This document shows, piece after piece, positions 52,303 to 60,498 of a stretch of DNA of 64,000 bases (the first letter of the stretch is position 1; every line of letters starts with the position of its first letter). The position numbers and the translations under genes were made by a program. The stretch comes from Georgenia_B sunbinii (GTDB lineage: Bacteria; Actinomycetota; Actinomycetes; Actinomycetales; Actinomycetaceae), in assembly GCF_036421855.1 (NCBI RefSeq), contig NZ_JAZGOK010000001.1; one strand, written 5' to 3'. The notes under the pieces are model-generated. The model was not told where the DNA came from. It did not search any database and saw nothing but the letters and a program-made list of their open reading frames with translations.

Positions 52303-53472
52303 TTGCGTACACGTAAGTTCGCAGCAGTTGCCGCCGGCCTCACCCTCACCTTTGCCCTGGCCGCGTGCGGCGGGGGCGGCGCGGGTAGTGACGACAGCGC
52401 CACCGAGCCGGCCGAGGGCGGGGACACCCCCGCCGCCGCCGGTGACCAGACCATCGGCGTCGCCATGCCGACCCAGACGTCCGAGCGCTGGATCGCCGAC
52501 GGCGCGGCCGTCCAGAGCCAGCTCGAGGAGGCGGGCTACACCGTCGACCTGCAGTTCGCCAACGACGACATCCCGACGCAGACGCAGCAGATCGACCAGA
52601 TGATCACCCAGGGCGTCGACCTGCTCATCATCGCCTCGATCGACGGCACCGCCCTCACCAGCCAGCTCGACGCCGCCGGCGCCGCAGACATCCCCGTCAT
52701 CGCCTACGACCGCCTCATCAACGGCAGCGAGAACGTCGACTTCTACGTCACCTTCGACAACTACAACGTCGGCGTCCAGCAGGCCACCTCGCTGCTCGTG
52801 GGCCTCGGCATCCTGGCCGAGGACGGCTCCGCCAACCCCGACGCTCCGGAGGGTCCGTTCAACATCGAGCTGTTCGCCGGCTCGCCGGACGACAACAACG
52901 CCGGGTTCTTCTTCGGTGGCGCGATGGACACCCTGGAGCCCTACCTCGAGGACGGCACCCTCGTCGTAACCTCGGACCAGACCGAGTTCGACACCGTCGC
53001 CACGCTGCGCTGGAGCCAGGAGGCCGCCCAGCGCCGCATGGAGGACCTGCTCACCTCCACCTACAGCGGTGGCGAGGAACTGCACGGCGTGCTGTCCCCG
53101 TTCGACGGCATCTCGCGGGGCATCATCACCGCGCTGCAGGGCGCGGGTTACGGCCCGGGCCTCGAGGACGGCCTGCCGGTCGTCTCCGGGCAGGACGCCG
53201 AGATCGCCTCGGTGGCCCTCATCGACCAGGGCGTGCAGTTCGCGACGATCTTCAAGGACACCCGCAAGCTCGCCACCGAGTCGGTGCGCGCGGCCCAGTC
53301 CTTCCTTGAGGGCGAGGAGCCCGAGGCGAACGACACCGACACATACGACAACGGCGTGAAGGTCGTGCCGTCCTTCCTCCTCGAGTCCGACATCGTCTAC
53401 GCGGGCAACATCCAGGAGCTCCTCGTGGACTCCGACTACTACACCGCCGAGCAGGTCGAGCAGGGTTCGTGA
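52303..53472 (+). CDS. chvE: Multiple-monosaccharide ABC transporter binding protein (ChvE-like)
   Basis: 389 residues from a TTG start with a strong AAGGAGGAG ahead. The lipobox LAAC is near residue 22. The mature chain is of the ribose/galactose (LacI-like) periplasmic-binding type, with GVAMPTQTSERWIADG, VAYDRLINGSENVDFYVTFD-like segments and an EWAD-free ChvE pattern (VIAYDRLI). It captures monosaccharides outside the membrane for the ATPase and permease that follow. A strong hairpin separates it from them. Proximity to a divergent secreted GH97 enzyme suggests uptake of its products. Confidence 0.9.
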   Translation: MRTRKFAAVAAGLTLTFALAACGGGGAGSDDSATEPAEGGDTPAAAGDQTIGVAMPTQTSERWIADGAAVQSQLEEAGYTVDLQFANDDIPTQTQQIDQMITQGVDLLIIASIDGTALTSQLDAAGAADIPVIAYDRLINGSENVDFYVTFDNYNVGVQQATSLLVGLGILAEDGSANPDAPEGPFNIELFAGSPDDNNAGFFFGGAMDTLEPYLEDGTLVVTSDQTEFDTVATLRWSQEAAQRRMEDLLTSTYSGGEELHGVLSPFDGISRGIITALQGAGYGPGLEDGLPVVSGQDAEIASVALIDQGVQFATIFKDTRKLATESVRAAQSFLEGEEPEANDTDTYDNGVKVVPSFLLESDIVYAGNIQELLVDSDYYTAEQVEQGS

Positions 53473-53478
53473 CCTGGC

Positions 53479-53517
53479 GGCGCGGGGCCGGGCGGCCGCA
53501 CCGTCCGGCCCCGCGCC
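53479..53517 (+). terminator. Hairpin between binding protein and ATPase genes
   Basis: Perfect 13-bp stem (53479-53491 with 53505-53517), loop of 13 bases, no U tract. It probably gives partial termination or mRNA protection so that the binding protein is made in excess. Confidence 0.65.
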
Positions 53518-53551
53518 ACTCCACCCGCACAACCACGAGGAGTGAGGCGGC

Positions 53552-55093
53552 ATGACCGACAACATCTTGGAGATGCGCTCCATCACCAAGACGTTCCCCG
53601 GCGTCAAGGCTCTGCAGGACGTGACGCTCGAGGTACGGCGCGGTGAGATCCACGCGATCTGCGGGGAGAACGGCGCCGGCAAGTCGACGCTGATGAAGGT
53701 CCTCTCCGGCGTCTACCCGCACGGCACCTACGAGGGCGAGATCCACTACGACGGCGCAGAGGTGCGGTTCAGGTCCATCAACGACTCCGAGGCGCACGGC
53801 GTCGTCATCATCCACCAGGAGCTGGCGCTGGTCCCTCACCTGTCCGTTGCCGAGAACATCTTCCTCGGCAACGAGCAGCGTGGCAGGGCCGGCCTCGTCG
53901 ACTGGCACGAGACGAACTCGCGGGCCGCCGAGCTCCTCGCCCGGGTCGGCCTCGCCGAGCAGCCCACCACGCCGGTCGGCCAGCTCGGCGTCGGCAAGCA
54001 GCAGCTGGTCGAGATCGCCAAGGCGCTGTCCAAGGACGTGCACCTGCTCATCCTCGACGAGCCCACGGCGGCGCTGAACGACACCGACTCCGAGCACCTG
54101 CTCGGGCTCCTGCGCCAGCTCAACGCGCAGGGCATCACCTGCATCATGATCTCCCACAAGCTCAACGAGATCGCCGACATCGCCGACCGCACCACCATCA
54201 TCCGCGACGGCCAGACCATCGAGACGCTCGACATGGCCACCCCCGAGGCCACCCAGGACCGCATCATCCGCAGCATGGTGGGCCGGGACCTCGAGCACCG
54301 CTTCCCCGAGCGCACGCCGGACATCGGCGAGGAGGTGCTGCGGGTGGAAGACTGGACCGTCTACCACCCCACGCAGGCGGGTCGCGTCGTCGTCGACGGG
54401 GCGAGCTTCAGCGTGCGGGCCGGTGAGGTCGTCGGTATCGCCGGGCTGATGGGCGCGGGACGCACCGAACTGGCGATGAGCCTGTTCGGCCGCAGCTACG
54501 GCCGGGACATCTCCGGGCGGGTGTTCCTCCACGGCAAGGAGGTACGCATGCGGACGGTGAGCGAGGCGATCGACAACGGCATCGCCTACGTCAGCGAGGA
54601 CCGTAAGCGCTTCGGGCTCAACCTCATCGAGAACGTCCGCCGCAACATCTCCGCCGCAGGGCTGCGCAAGCTGGCTCCCCGTGGCTGGGTGGACGACAAC
54701 GAGGAGCTCAAGGTCGCTGAGGAGTACCGCACCAGCCTCAACATCAAGACTCCGACCGTGCTGTCCGTCGTCGGGAACCTCTCCGGCGGCAACCAGCAGA
54801 AGGTCGCGCTGTCCAAGTGGCTGTACACCGAGCCCGAGGTACTCATCCTCGACGAGCCGACGCGAGGGATCGACGTCGGGGCCAAGTACGAGATCTACAC
54901 CATCATCAACCGCATGGTCGCGGCCGGGAAGGCGGTCGTCGTCATATCGTCCGAGCTGCCCGAGCTGCTCGGCATCTGCGACCGCATCTACACCCTGGCG
55001 TTCGGACGCATCACCGGGCAGCTGCCCGTCCCGCAGGCCACCCAGGAACAGCTCATGGCACTCATGACCATGGAGAAGGAAACCGCGAAATGA
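53552..55093 (+). CDS. mmsA: Monosaccharide ABC transporter ATP-binding protein (MmsA/GguA)
   Basis: 513 residues with two fused nucleotide-binding domains. The N-terminal half has GENGAGKST, IIHQELALVP, and a weak signature LGVGKQQ. The C-terminal half has the altered Walker A GLMGAGRTE usual in this family, and LSGGNQQK with LILDEPTRGIDVG. It powers the CUT2-type importer. An ATGA overlap couples it to the permease. Confidence 0.95.
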   Translation: MTDNILEMRSITKTFPGVKALQDVTLEVRRGEIHAICGENGAGKSTLMKVLSGVYPHGTYEGEIHYDGAEVRFRSINDSEAHGVVIIHQELALVPHLSVAENIFLGNEQRGRAGLVDWHETNSRAAELLARVGLAEQPTTPVGQLGVGKQQLVEIAKALSKDVHLLILDEPTAALNDTDSEHLLGLLRQLNAQGITCIMISHKLNEIADIADRTTIIRDGQTIETLDMATPEATQDRIIRSMVGRDLEHRFPERTPDIGEEVLRVEDWTVYHPTQAGRVVVDGASFSVRAGEVVGIAGLMGAGRTELAMSLFGRSYGRDISGRVFLHGKEVRMRTVSEAIDNGIAYVSEDRKRFGLNLIENVRRNISAAGLRKLAPRGWVDDNEELKVAEEYRTSLNIKTPTVLSVVGNLSGGNQQKVALSKWLYTEPEVLILDEPTRGIDVGAKYEIYTIINRMVAAGKAVVVISSELPELLGICDRIYTLAFGRITGQLPVPQATQEQLMALMTMEKETAK

Positions 55094-56265
55094 CCGGCAT
55101 CACGAACATCCGGGAGCTCCTGTCCCGGAACCTTCGACAGAGCGGCATCCTCATCGCCCTGGTGGCGCTCGTGGCGCTGTTCTCGATCCTCAACCCGAGC
55201 TTCCTCAGCCCGGGCAACCTGACGAACATCGTCCTGCAGTACTCCTACATCCTCATCCTCGCGATCGGGATGGTCATCGTCATCATCGGTGGACACATCG
55301 ACCTGTCGGTGGGGTCGGTCGTCGCTCTCACCGGCGCGGTCGCGGCCGTGCTCGTCGTCAAGGGCGGCCAGCCGTGGTGGGTCGGGGTGCTCGGCGCCGT
55401 CGTCGTCGGCTTGCTGGTGGGCGTGTGGCAGGGCTTCTGGGTCGCCGTCATCGGGATCCCGGCGTTCATCGTCACGCTGGCCGGCATGCTGCTGTTCCGC
55501 GGCATGACCTACCAGGTCCTCGAGAACGTCTCCCTCTCCCCCTTCGGTGGCACGTACTACGAGATCGCCAACGGCTTCCAGAACGGGCTGCTCGGCGGGT
55601 ACGGCTACGACGCGCTCACGCTCATCGTGTTCGGGCTCGCGGTCGCCGGGTTCGCCTTCACCCAGGTCCGTACCCGCCGCGCCGCGCTGCGCTACAAGCA
55701 GGCCGTCGCGGCCTTCCCGCTGTTCATCCTCAAGATCGCGGTCATCGGCGCCGTGGTCATGTGGTTCGGCTACCAACTCGCGGTCAGCCGCGGTCTGCCG
55801 AACGTCCTCATCATCCTGGCGGTGCTCATCATCGTCTACTCGGTGGTCACCCAGCGCTCGGTCTTCGGCCGCCACGTGTACGCGATCGGCGGCAACCTGC
55901 CGGCGGCACAGCTGTCGGGCGTCAAGGTCAAGCGCGTCAACTTCATGATCTTCGTCAACATGGGCCTGCTCTCCGGCATCGCCGGCGTCGTCTACTCCTC
56001 GCGGATGAACAGCGCCCAGCCCGCTGCGGGCAACATGTTCGAGCTCGACGCGATCGCCGCCTGCTTCATCGGTGGCGCCGCCGTCACCGGCGGCGTGGGC
56101 CGGGTGACGGGCGCGATGATCGGTGCGCTGATCATGGCTGTGATGACCAACGGCATGCAACTCATGGGCGTGCCGACGTCGACCCAGCAGATCGTCAAGG
56201 GCCTCGTGCTGCTCCTGGCCGTGGCGTTCGACGTCTACAACAAGCGCCGCGCCGGGGCTCGCTGA
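55090..56265 (+). CDS. mmsB: Monosaccharide ABC transporter permease (MmsB/GguB)
   Basis: 391 residues with about ten hydrophobic segments, starting in an ATGA overlap with mmsA. The GGHIDLSVGSVVALTGAV motif (read here as GGHIDLSVGSVV) and GGNLPAAQLSGVKVKRVN are diagnostic for the CUT2 permease of the ribose/xylose/ChvE type. It is the only membrane channel of the importer and probably works as a homodimer. The operon ends at a strong hairpin at 56278. Confidence 0.95.
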   Translation: MTGITNIRELLSRNLRQSGILIALVALVALFSILNPSFLSPGNLTNIVLQYSYILILAIGMVIVIIGGHIDLSVGSVVALTGAVAAVLVVKGGQPWWVGVLGAVVVGLLVGVWQGFWVAVIGIPAFIVTLAGMLLFRGMTYQVLENVSLSPFGGTYYEIANGFQNGLLGGYGYDALTLIVFGLAVAGFAFTQVRTRRAALRYKQAVAAFPLFILKIAVIGAVVMWFGYQLAVSRGLPNVLIILAVLIIVYSVVTQRSVFGRHVYAIGGNLPAAQLSGVKVKRVNFMIFVNMGLLSGIAGVVYSSRMNSAQPAAGNMFELDAIAACFIGGAAVTGGVGRVTGAMIGALIMAVMTNGMQLMGVPTSTQQIVKGLVLLLAVAFDVYNKRRAGAR

Positions 56266-56277
56266 CCCCTGCGGCGC

Positions 56278-56312
56278 ACGAGGGGCCGGCCCGGTCGGGG
56301 CCGGCCCCTCGT
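56278..56312 (+). terminator. Terminator of the monosaccharide importer operon
   Basis: Perfect 15-bp stem, ACGAGGGGCCGGCCC at 56278-56292 with its complement at 56298-56312, five-base loop. It is 12 bases after the permease stop codon and lies between convergent genes. Confidence 0.85.
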
Positions 56313-56338
56313 CGTACCCGGGGCCGGCTCGAGCGACG

Positions 56339-57202
56339 TCAGCCGACCGGCGCCGTACCCACCGTCGCTGCCGCGGCCACCCGCGACCTCCGCAGGTCGC
56401 GGACGTCGTCGCGCAGCACCTTCAGCCAGAACGCCACCGCGAACAGCGCGAACGCCCACCACTCGACGGCGTACATCAGGCTCTGCAGGTTCGGGTCGGC
56501 GTCCAGCTGCTCGACCGGCGACGGCGCCGGGCTGAGCCCGCCCGGCTGCTCCGGCGTCTCGAGCACGAGGTAACCGCCGTACATCGGGGTGCCCCAGATG
56601 TTGACGAGCTGCGCGGTGCTGATGGCGCCGACCAGACCGGCCGGCAGGTCGCGTGGGTCGGCCGCTTCGGAGTCGCTGAGCATCCCCACGACGGTGGTCT
56701 CACCGGGCGCCGGGGGCGGCGCCGCCAGCGCCACCTGCGGAGCGTCGCCGGCCTCGAGCCGGTCGGCGAGCACCGCCGCCTCGGGCAGCCAGCCGCGCAG
56801 CACCGGCATGATCGCGCCGTCGTGCGGCCCGCCGGCGACGTGGAAGGCGGTGACGACGAGCACCGCGGCTTCGCCGTCGATGCCGCGGTCAGGCACGAGC
56901 AGCTGCTGCTCGGGGTCGAAGGAGCCCTGCAGGCTCACCCGCCGGCCGAAGTGCTCGGTATCGAACGCCGTCTGGGGCGCGAGGACATCCTCGACCGGGA
57001 CGGCCGCCGCGGCCAGCAGCTCCTCGCGCTCGATCGCCGCGGACTCCTCACCGCGGATGCCCGAGCGGTCGTACTGCCAGATGCCCAGCTGCACGAAGAC
57101 GGTGACGAGCAGCGCGACGGCGACCAGCAGCACGATCATCCGTCGGGCGGTCGCCGCCCGCAGCCAGTCGCGGCCGGCAGCCCGGCGGGAGGTCGAGGAC
57201 AC
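56339..57202 (-). CDS. SURF1-family cytochrome oxidase assembly protein
   Basis: 287 residues with one helix near each end (MIVLLVAVALLVTVFVQLGIW split as VALLVTVFVQLGIWQ, and WWAFALFAVAFWLKVLRDD). Between them is the extracytoplasmic SURF1 domain with VLRGWLPEA and IWGTPMYGGYLVLE. SURF1 helps insert haem a into cytochrome c oxidase. No oxidase gene is in view. It diverges from the phosphoketolase gene with about 125 bases between starts. Confidence 0.92.
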   Translation of the reverse strand: MSSTSRRAAGRDWLRAATARRMIVLLVAVALLVTVFVQLGIWQYDRSGIRGEESAAIEREELLAAAAVPVEDVLAPQTAFDTEHFGRRVSLQGSFDPEQQLLVPDRGIDGEAAVLVVTAFHVAGGPHDGAIMPVLRGWLPEAAVLADRLEAGDAPQVALAAPPPAPGETTVVGMLSDSEAADPRDLPAGLVGAISTAQLVNIWGTPMYGGYLVLETPEQPGGLSPAPSPVEQLDADPNLQSLMYAVEWWAFALFAVAFWLKVLRDDVRDLRRSRVAAAATVGTAPVG

Positions 57203-57328
57203 CCCACCAGACTAATCTCGCCGGATCACCGGGCGGCACCGGGCCCCGAGGCCGCGGCCGCTCCGGTGGCCGGCAGCGGCGCCAGCCACCAGGCTGGTGA
57301 GTGACCACCGACACGTTGGGAGTCCGCC

Positions 57329-59812
57329 GTGACCACGACCGCCTCACCCACGCCCTGGCGCAAACGCTCCGACCAGCACGCCGCCGAGGACGACCTCACC
57401 GCGGTGCACGCCTGGTGGCGGGCCGCCAACTACCTGTCGGTGGGCCAGATCTACCTGCTCGACAACCCGCTGCTGCGCGAGCCGCTGCGCCCAGAGCACA
57501 TCAAGCCACGGCTGCTGGGCCACTGGGGCACCACGCCGGGCCTCAACTTCATCTACGCCCACGCCAACCGGGTCATCCGCGAGCGCGCGCAGCCCACGAT
57601 GTACATCACCGGCCCCGGCCACGGTGGCCCGGGCCTGGTGGCCAACACCTACCTCGAGGGCACCTACAGCGAGATCTACTCCGACATCACGCCGGACGCC
57701 GAAGGCCTGCGCAAGCTCTTCCGCCAGTTCTCCTTCCCCGGCGGCATCCCGTCGCACGTCGCCCCCGAGACCCCCGGCTCGATCCACGAGGGCGGCGAGC
57801 TCGGCTACGCCCTCTCCCACGCCTACGGCGCGGTCTTCGACAACCCCGACCTCCTCGCGCTCGCCGTCGTCGGCGACGGCGAGGCGGAGACCGGCCCGCT
57901 GGCGACCAGCTGGCACTCCACCAAGTTCGTCAACCCCCGCGACGACGGCGTCGTGCTGCCGATCCTCCACCTCAACGGGTACAAGATCGCCAACCCGACG
58001 GTGCTGGCCCGGATCGAGGAGGACGAGCTCACCGACCTCATGCGCGGCTACGGCCACCGTCCCTACGTCTTCACCGCCGGCTTCGACGACGAGGACGCGG
58101 CCGGCTTCCACGCCCGGTTCGCCGCGGTGCTCGACGAGGTGCTCGACGAGATCGCGGACATCAAGCAGCGGGCCGCCGGCGCCGCGGACGAGGACCTCGA
58201 GCGGCCCCGGTGGCCGATGATCGTGCTGCGCACCCCCAAGGGCTGGACCGGCCCGGCGACCATCGACGGCGAGCAGACCGAGGGCTCGTGGCGCTCCCAC
58301 CAGGTACCGCTCACCAGCGCCCGCGACACCCCCGAGCACCTCGAGGTGCTCGTCGACTGGCTGCGCAGCTACCGCCCCGAGGACCTGTTCGACGACGACG
58401 GCGCCCTGGTGGCCGACGTCGCCGCCCTCGCGCCGCGCGGCCAGCTGCGGATGAGCGACAACCCGAGCACCAACGGCGGGCTCGTGCTGCGCGACCTGCG
58501 GCTGCCCGACGTCCACGACCACGCCGTCGACGTCCCCGAGCCGGGCGGCGCGATCAACGAGTCGACGTCGGTGCTGGGCCAGTGGCTCACCGACGTCATC
58601 CGCCGCAACCCGGACAACTTCCGGCTGTTCGGGCCGGACGAGGTGGCGTCCAACCGGCTGCAGGCGGTCTACGACGTCACGGCCAAGCAGTGGAACGCCG
58701 AGCTGCACGAGCACGACCTCGCCGAGCACCTCGCCCGCGCCGGCCGGGTGATGGAGGTGCTCTCGGAGCACCAGTGCCAGGGCTGGCTCGAGGGCTACCT
58801 CCTCACCGGCCGCCACGGGCTGTTCACCTCCTACGAGGCGTTCATCCACATCGTCGACTCGATGGTCAACCAGCACGCCAAGTGGCTCAAGGTCACCGAC
58901 GAGCTGCCGTGGCGCCGGCCGATCGCCTCGCTCAACTACCTGCTGAGCTCGCACGTGTGGCGCCAGGACCACAACGGCTTCTCCCACCAGGACCCGGGGT
59001 TCATCGACCACGTCGTCAACAAGGGCGCCGACCTCGTGCGTGTCTACCTGCCGCCGGACACCAACACGCTGCTGGCGACCTACGACCACGTGATGCGCAC
59101 CCGCCAACTCATCAACGTCGTCGTCGCGGGCAAGCAGCCCGCGCCGGACTTCCTCACCATGGAGCAGGCGCTGGACCACTGCGCGCGCGGCCTGGGGATC
59201 TGGGAGTGGGCCGGCACCGAGGAGGCCGGCAGCGAGCCCGACATCGTCCTCGTCTGCGCCGGTGACATCCCCACCATCGAGGTGCTCGCCGCCGCCGACC
59301 TCCTGCGCCAGCACGTCCCGGACCTGCGGGTGCGGCTGGTCAACGTCGTCGACCTCATGCGGCTGCAGGACCCCAAGGAGCACCCGCACGGGCTCAGCGA
59401 CCGCGAGTACGACACCGTCTTCACCACCGACAAACCGGTGATCTTCGCCTACCACGGCTACCCGTGGCTCATCCACCGCCTCACCTACCGCCGCACCGGG
59501 CACGACCACCTGCACGTGCGCGGCTACAAGGAGAAGGGCACGACGACGACGCCGTTCGACATGGTCATGCTCAACGACCTCGATCGCTACCACCTGGTGA
59601 TGGACGTCATCGACCGGGTGCCGTCCCTCGGTGCGAGGTACGCCGGCCTGCGCCAGCAGATGTCCGACGCCCGGATGGCCGCGCGCCGCTACACCCGCGA
59701 GCACGGCACCGACATCCCCGAGGTCGCCGAGTGGCAGTGGCCCGACGTCGGTGAGACCGCGACCGAGACCGGTGGGCCGGCGCTGCACGACACCGGCGGT
59801 GACAACGGCTGA
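57329..59812 (+). CDS. xfp: Xylulose-5-phosphate/fructose-6-phosphate phosphoketolase
   Basis: 827 residues from a GTG behind GGGAG. Signature elements are GPGHGGPGLVANTYLEG, SIHEGGELGYALSHAYGA (phosphoketolase signature), the thiamine diphosphate motif VVGDGEAETGP, and LHLNGYKIANPT. It cleaves xylulose 5-phosphate or fructose 6-phosphate to acetyl phosphate and a shorter sugar phosphate. pta and ackA, which use acetyl phosphate, lie downstream in the same direction, so a complete phosphoketolase shunt to acetate or acetyl-CoA is encoded here. Confidence 0.97.
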   Translation: MTTTASPTPWRKRSDQHAAEDDLTAVHAWWRAANYLSVGQIYLLDNPLLREPLRPEHIKPRLLGHWGTTPGLNFIYAHANRVIRERAQPTMYITGPGHGGPGLVANTYLEGTYSEIYSDITPDAEGLRKLFRQFSFPGGIPSHVAPETPGSIHEGGELGYALSHAYGAVFDNPDLLALAVVGDGEAETGPLATSWHSTKFVNPRDDGVVLPILHLNGYKIANPTVLARIEEDELTDLMRGYGHRPYVFTAGFDDEDAAGFHARFAAVLDEVLDEIADIKQRAAGAADEDLERPRWPMIVLRTPKGWTGPATIDGEQTEGSWRSHQVPLTSARDTPEHLEVLVDWLRSYRPEDLFDDDGALVADVAALAPRGQLRMSDNPSTNGGLVLRDLRLPDVHDHAVDVPEPGGAINESTSVLGQWLTDVIRRNPDNFRLFGPDEVASNRLQAVYDVTAKQWNAELHEHDLAEHLARAGRVMEVLSEHQCQGWLEGYLLTGRHGLFTSYEAFIHIVDSMVNQHAKWLKVTDELPWRRPIASLNYLLSSHVWRQDHNGFSHQDPGFIDHVVNKGADLVRVYLPPDTNTLLATYDHVMRTRQLINVVVAGKQPAPDFLTMEQALDHCARGLGIWEWAGTEEAGSEPDIVLVCAGDIPTIEVLAAADLLRQHVPDLRVRLVNVVDLMRLQDPKEHPHGLSDREYDTVFTTDKPVIFAYHGYPWLIHRLTYRRTGHDHLHVRGYKEKGTTTTPFDMVMLNDLDRYHLVMDVIDRVPSLGARYAGLRQQMSDARMAARRYTREHGTDIPEVAEWQWPDVGETATETGGPALHDTGGDNG

Positions 59813-59876
59813 TCCCCCACTGAGGGTTGGCTTTCCTGCCTATCGCCGGCCTCGCAACGCTCCTACGATGACTGGC

Positions 59877-60377
59877 ATGAAGATCAGCGACGCACTCTCC
59901 CAGGCATTCGACAACCAGATCACCCTCGAGCTGCAGGCGGCAGTCGTCTACCGCCAGCTCGCCATCGAGATGAACGTGCGCGACCTGCCCGGCATGGCCA
60001 CGTGGTTCGCCGCCCAGTCCGCCGAGGAGCTCGAGCACGCCGACAAGTTCGCCGGCCACGTCGTCGACCGCGGCAACCACCCGCGGATCGGTGACATCTC
60101 CGCCCCCGCGCTGAGCATCGAGTCCCCACTCGCGGCGTTCCGCGCGGCCCTCGCCCACGAGCAGAAGGTGTCAGCGGCGATCCGCGCGCTGTTCCGCCAG
60201 GCTCGTGACGAGGACGACATCGACTCCGTCCCGCTGCTCCACTGGTTCCTCGACGAGCAGGTCGAGGAGGAGGCCACCGTCGGCGAGATCGTCGGACGCC
60301 TCGAGCTGGTCAAGGACGACGGCCCCGGCCTGCTGCGCCTCGACACAGAGCTCAGCATCCGCACCGCGGCCGAGTGA
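59877..60377 (+). CDS. Bacterial ferritin
   Basis: 166 residues of the four-helix ferritin fold. Ferroxidase ligands are visible: the Glu in LELQAAVVYRQLA, the Glu and His of SAEELEHADKF, the Glu of AHEQKVSAAI, and the Gln in WFLDEQVEEE. It oxidises and stores iron in a 24-subunit shell. An ATG nine bases earlier (59868) is an alternative; no clear ribosome site is found for either. It stands alone between xfp and pta without an obvious functional link. Confidence 0.93.
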   Translation: MKISDALSQAFDNQITLELQAAVVYRQLAIEMNVRDLPGMATWFAAQSAEELEHADKFAGHVVDRGNHPRIGDISAPALSIESPLAAFRAALAHEQKVSAAIRALFRQARDEDDIDSVPLLHWFLDEQVEEEATVGEIVGRLELVKDDGPGLLRLDTELSIRTAAE

Positions 60378-60498
60378 CGCCGTCGGGCTGTGGTGCGACC
60401 CACAGCCCGACGGGGGTACGAAGTCCCAGGTCACGACCCGAGCGGTGCGAGACAATGCTCCGGTATGTCCGGAAACTCGAGATGACGGGGGAAGTGAC

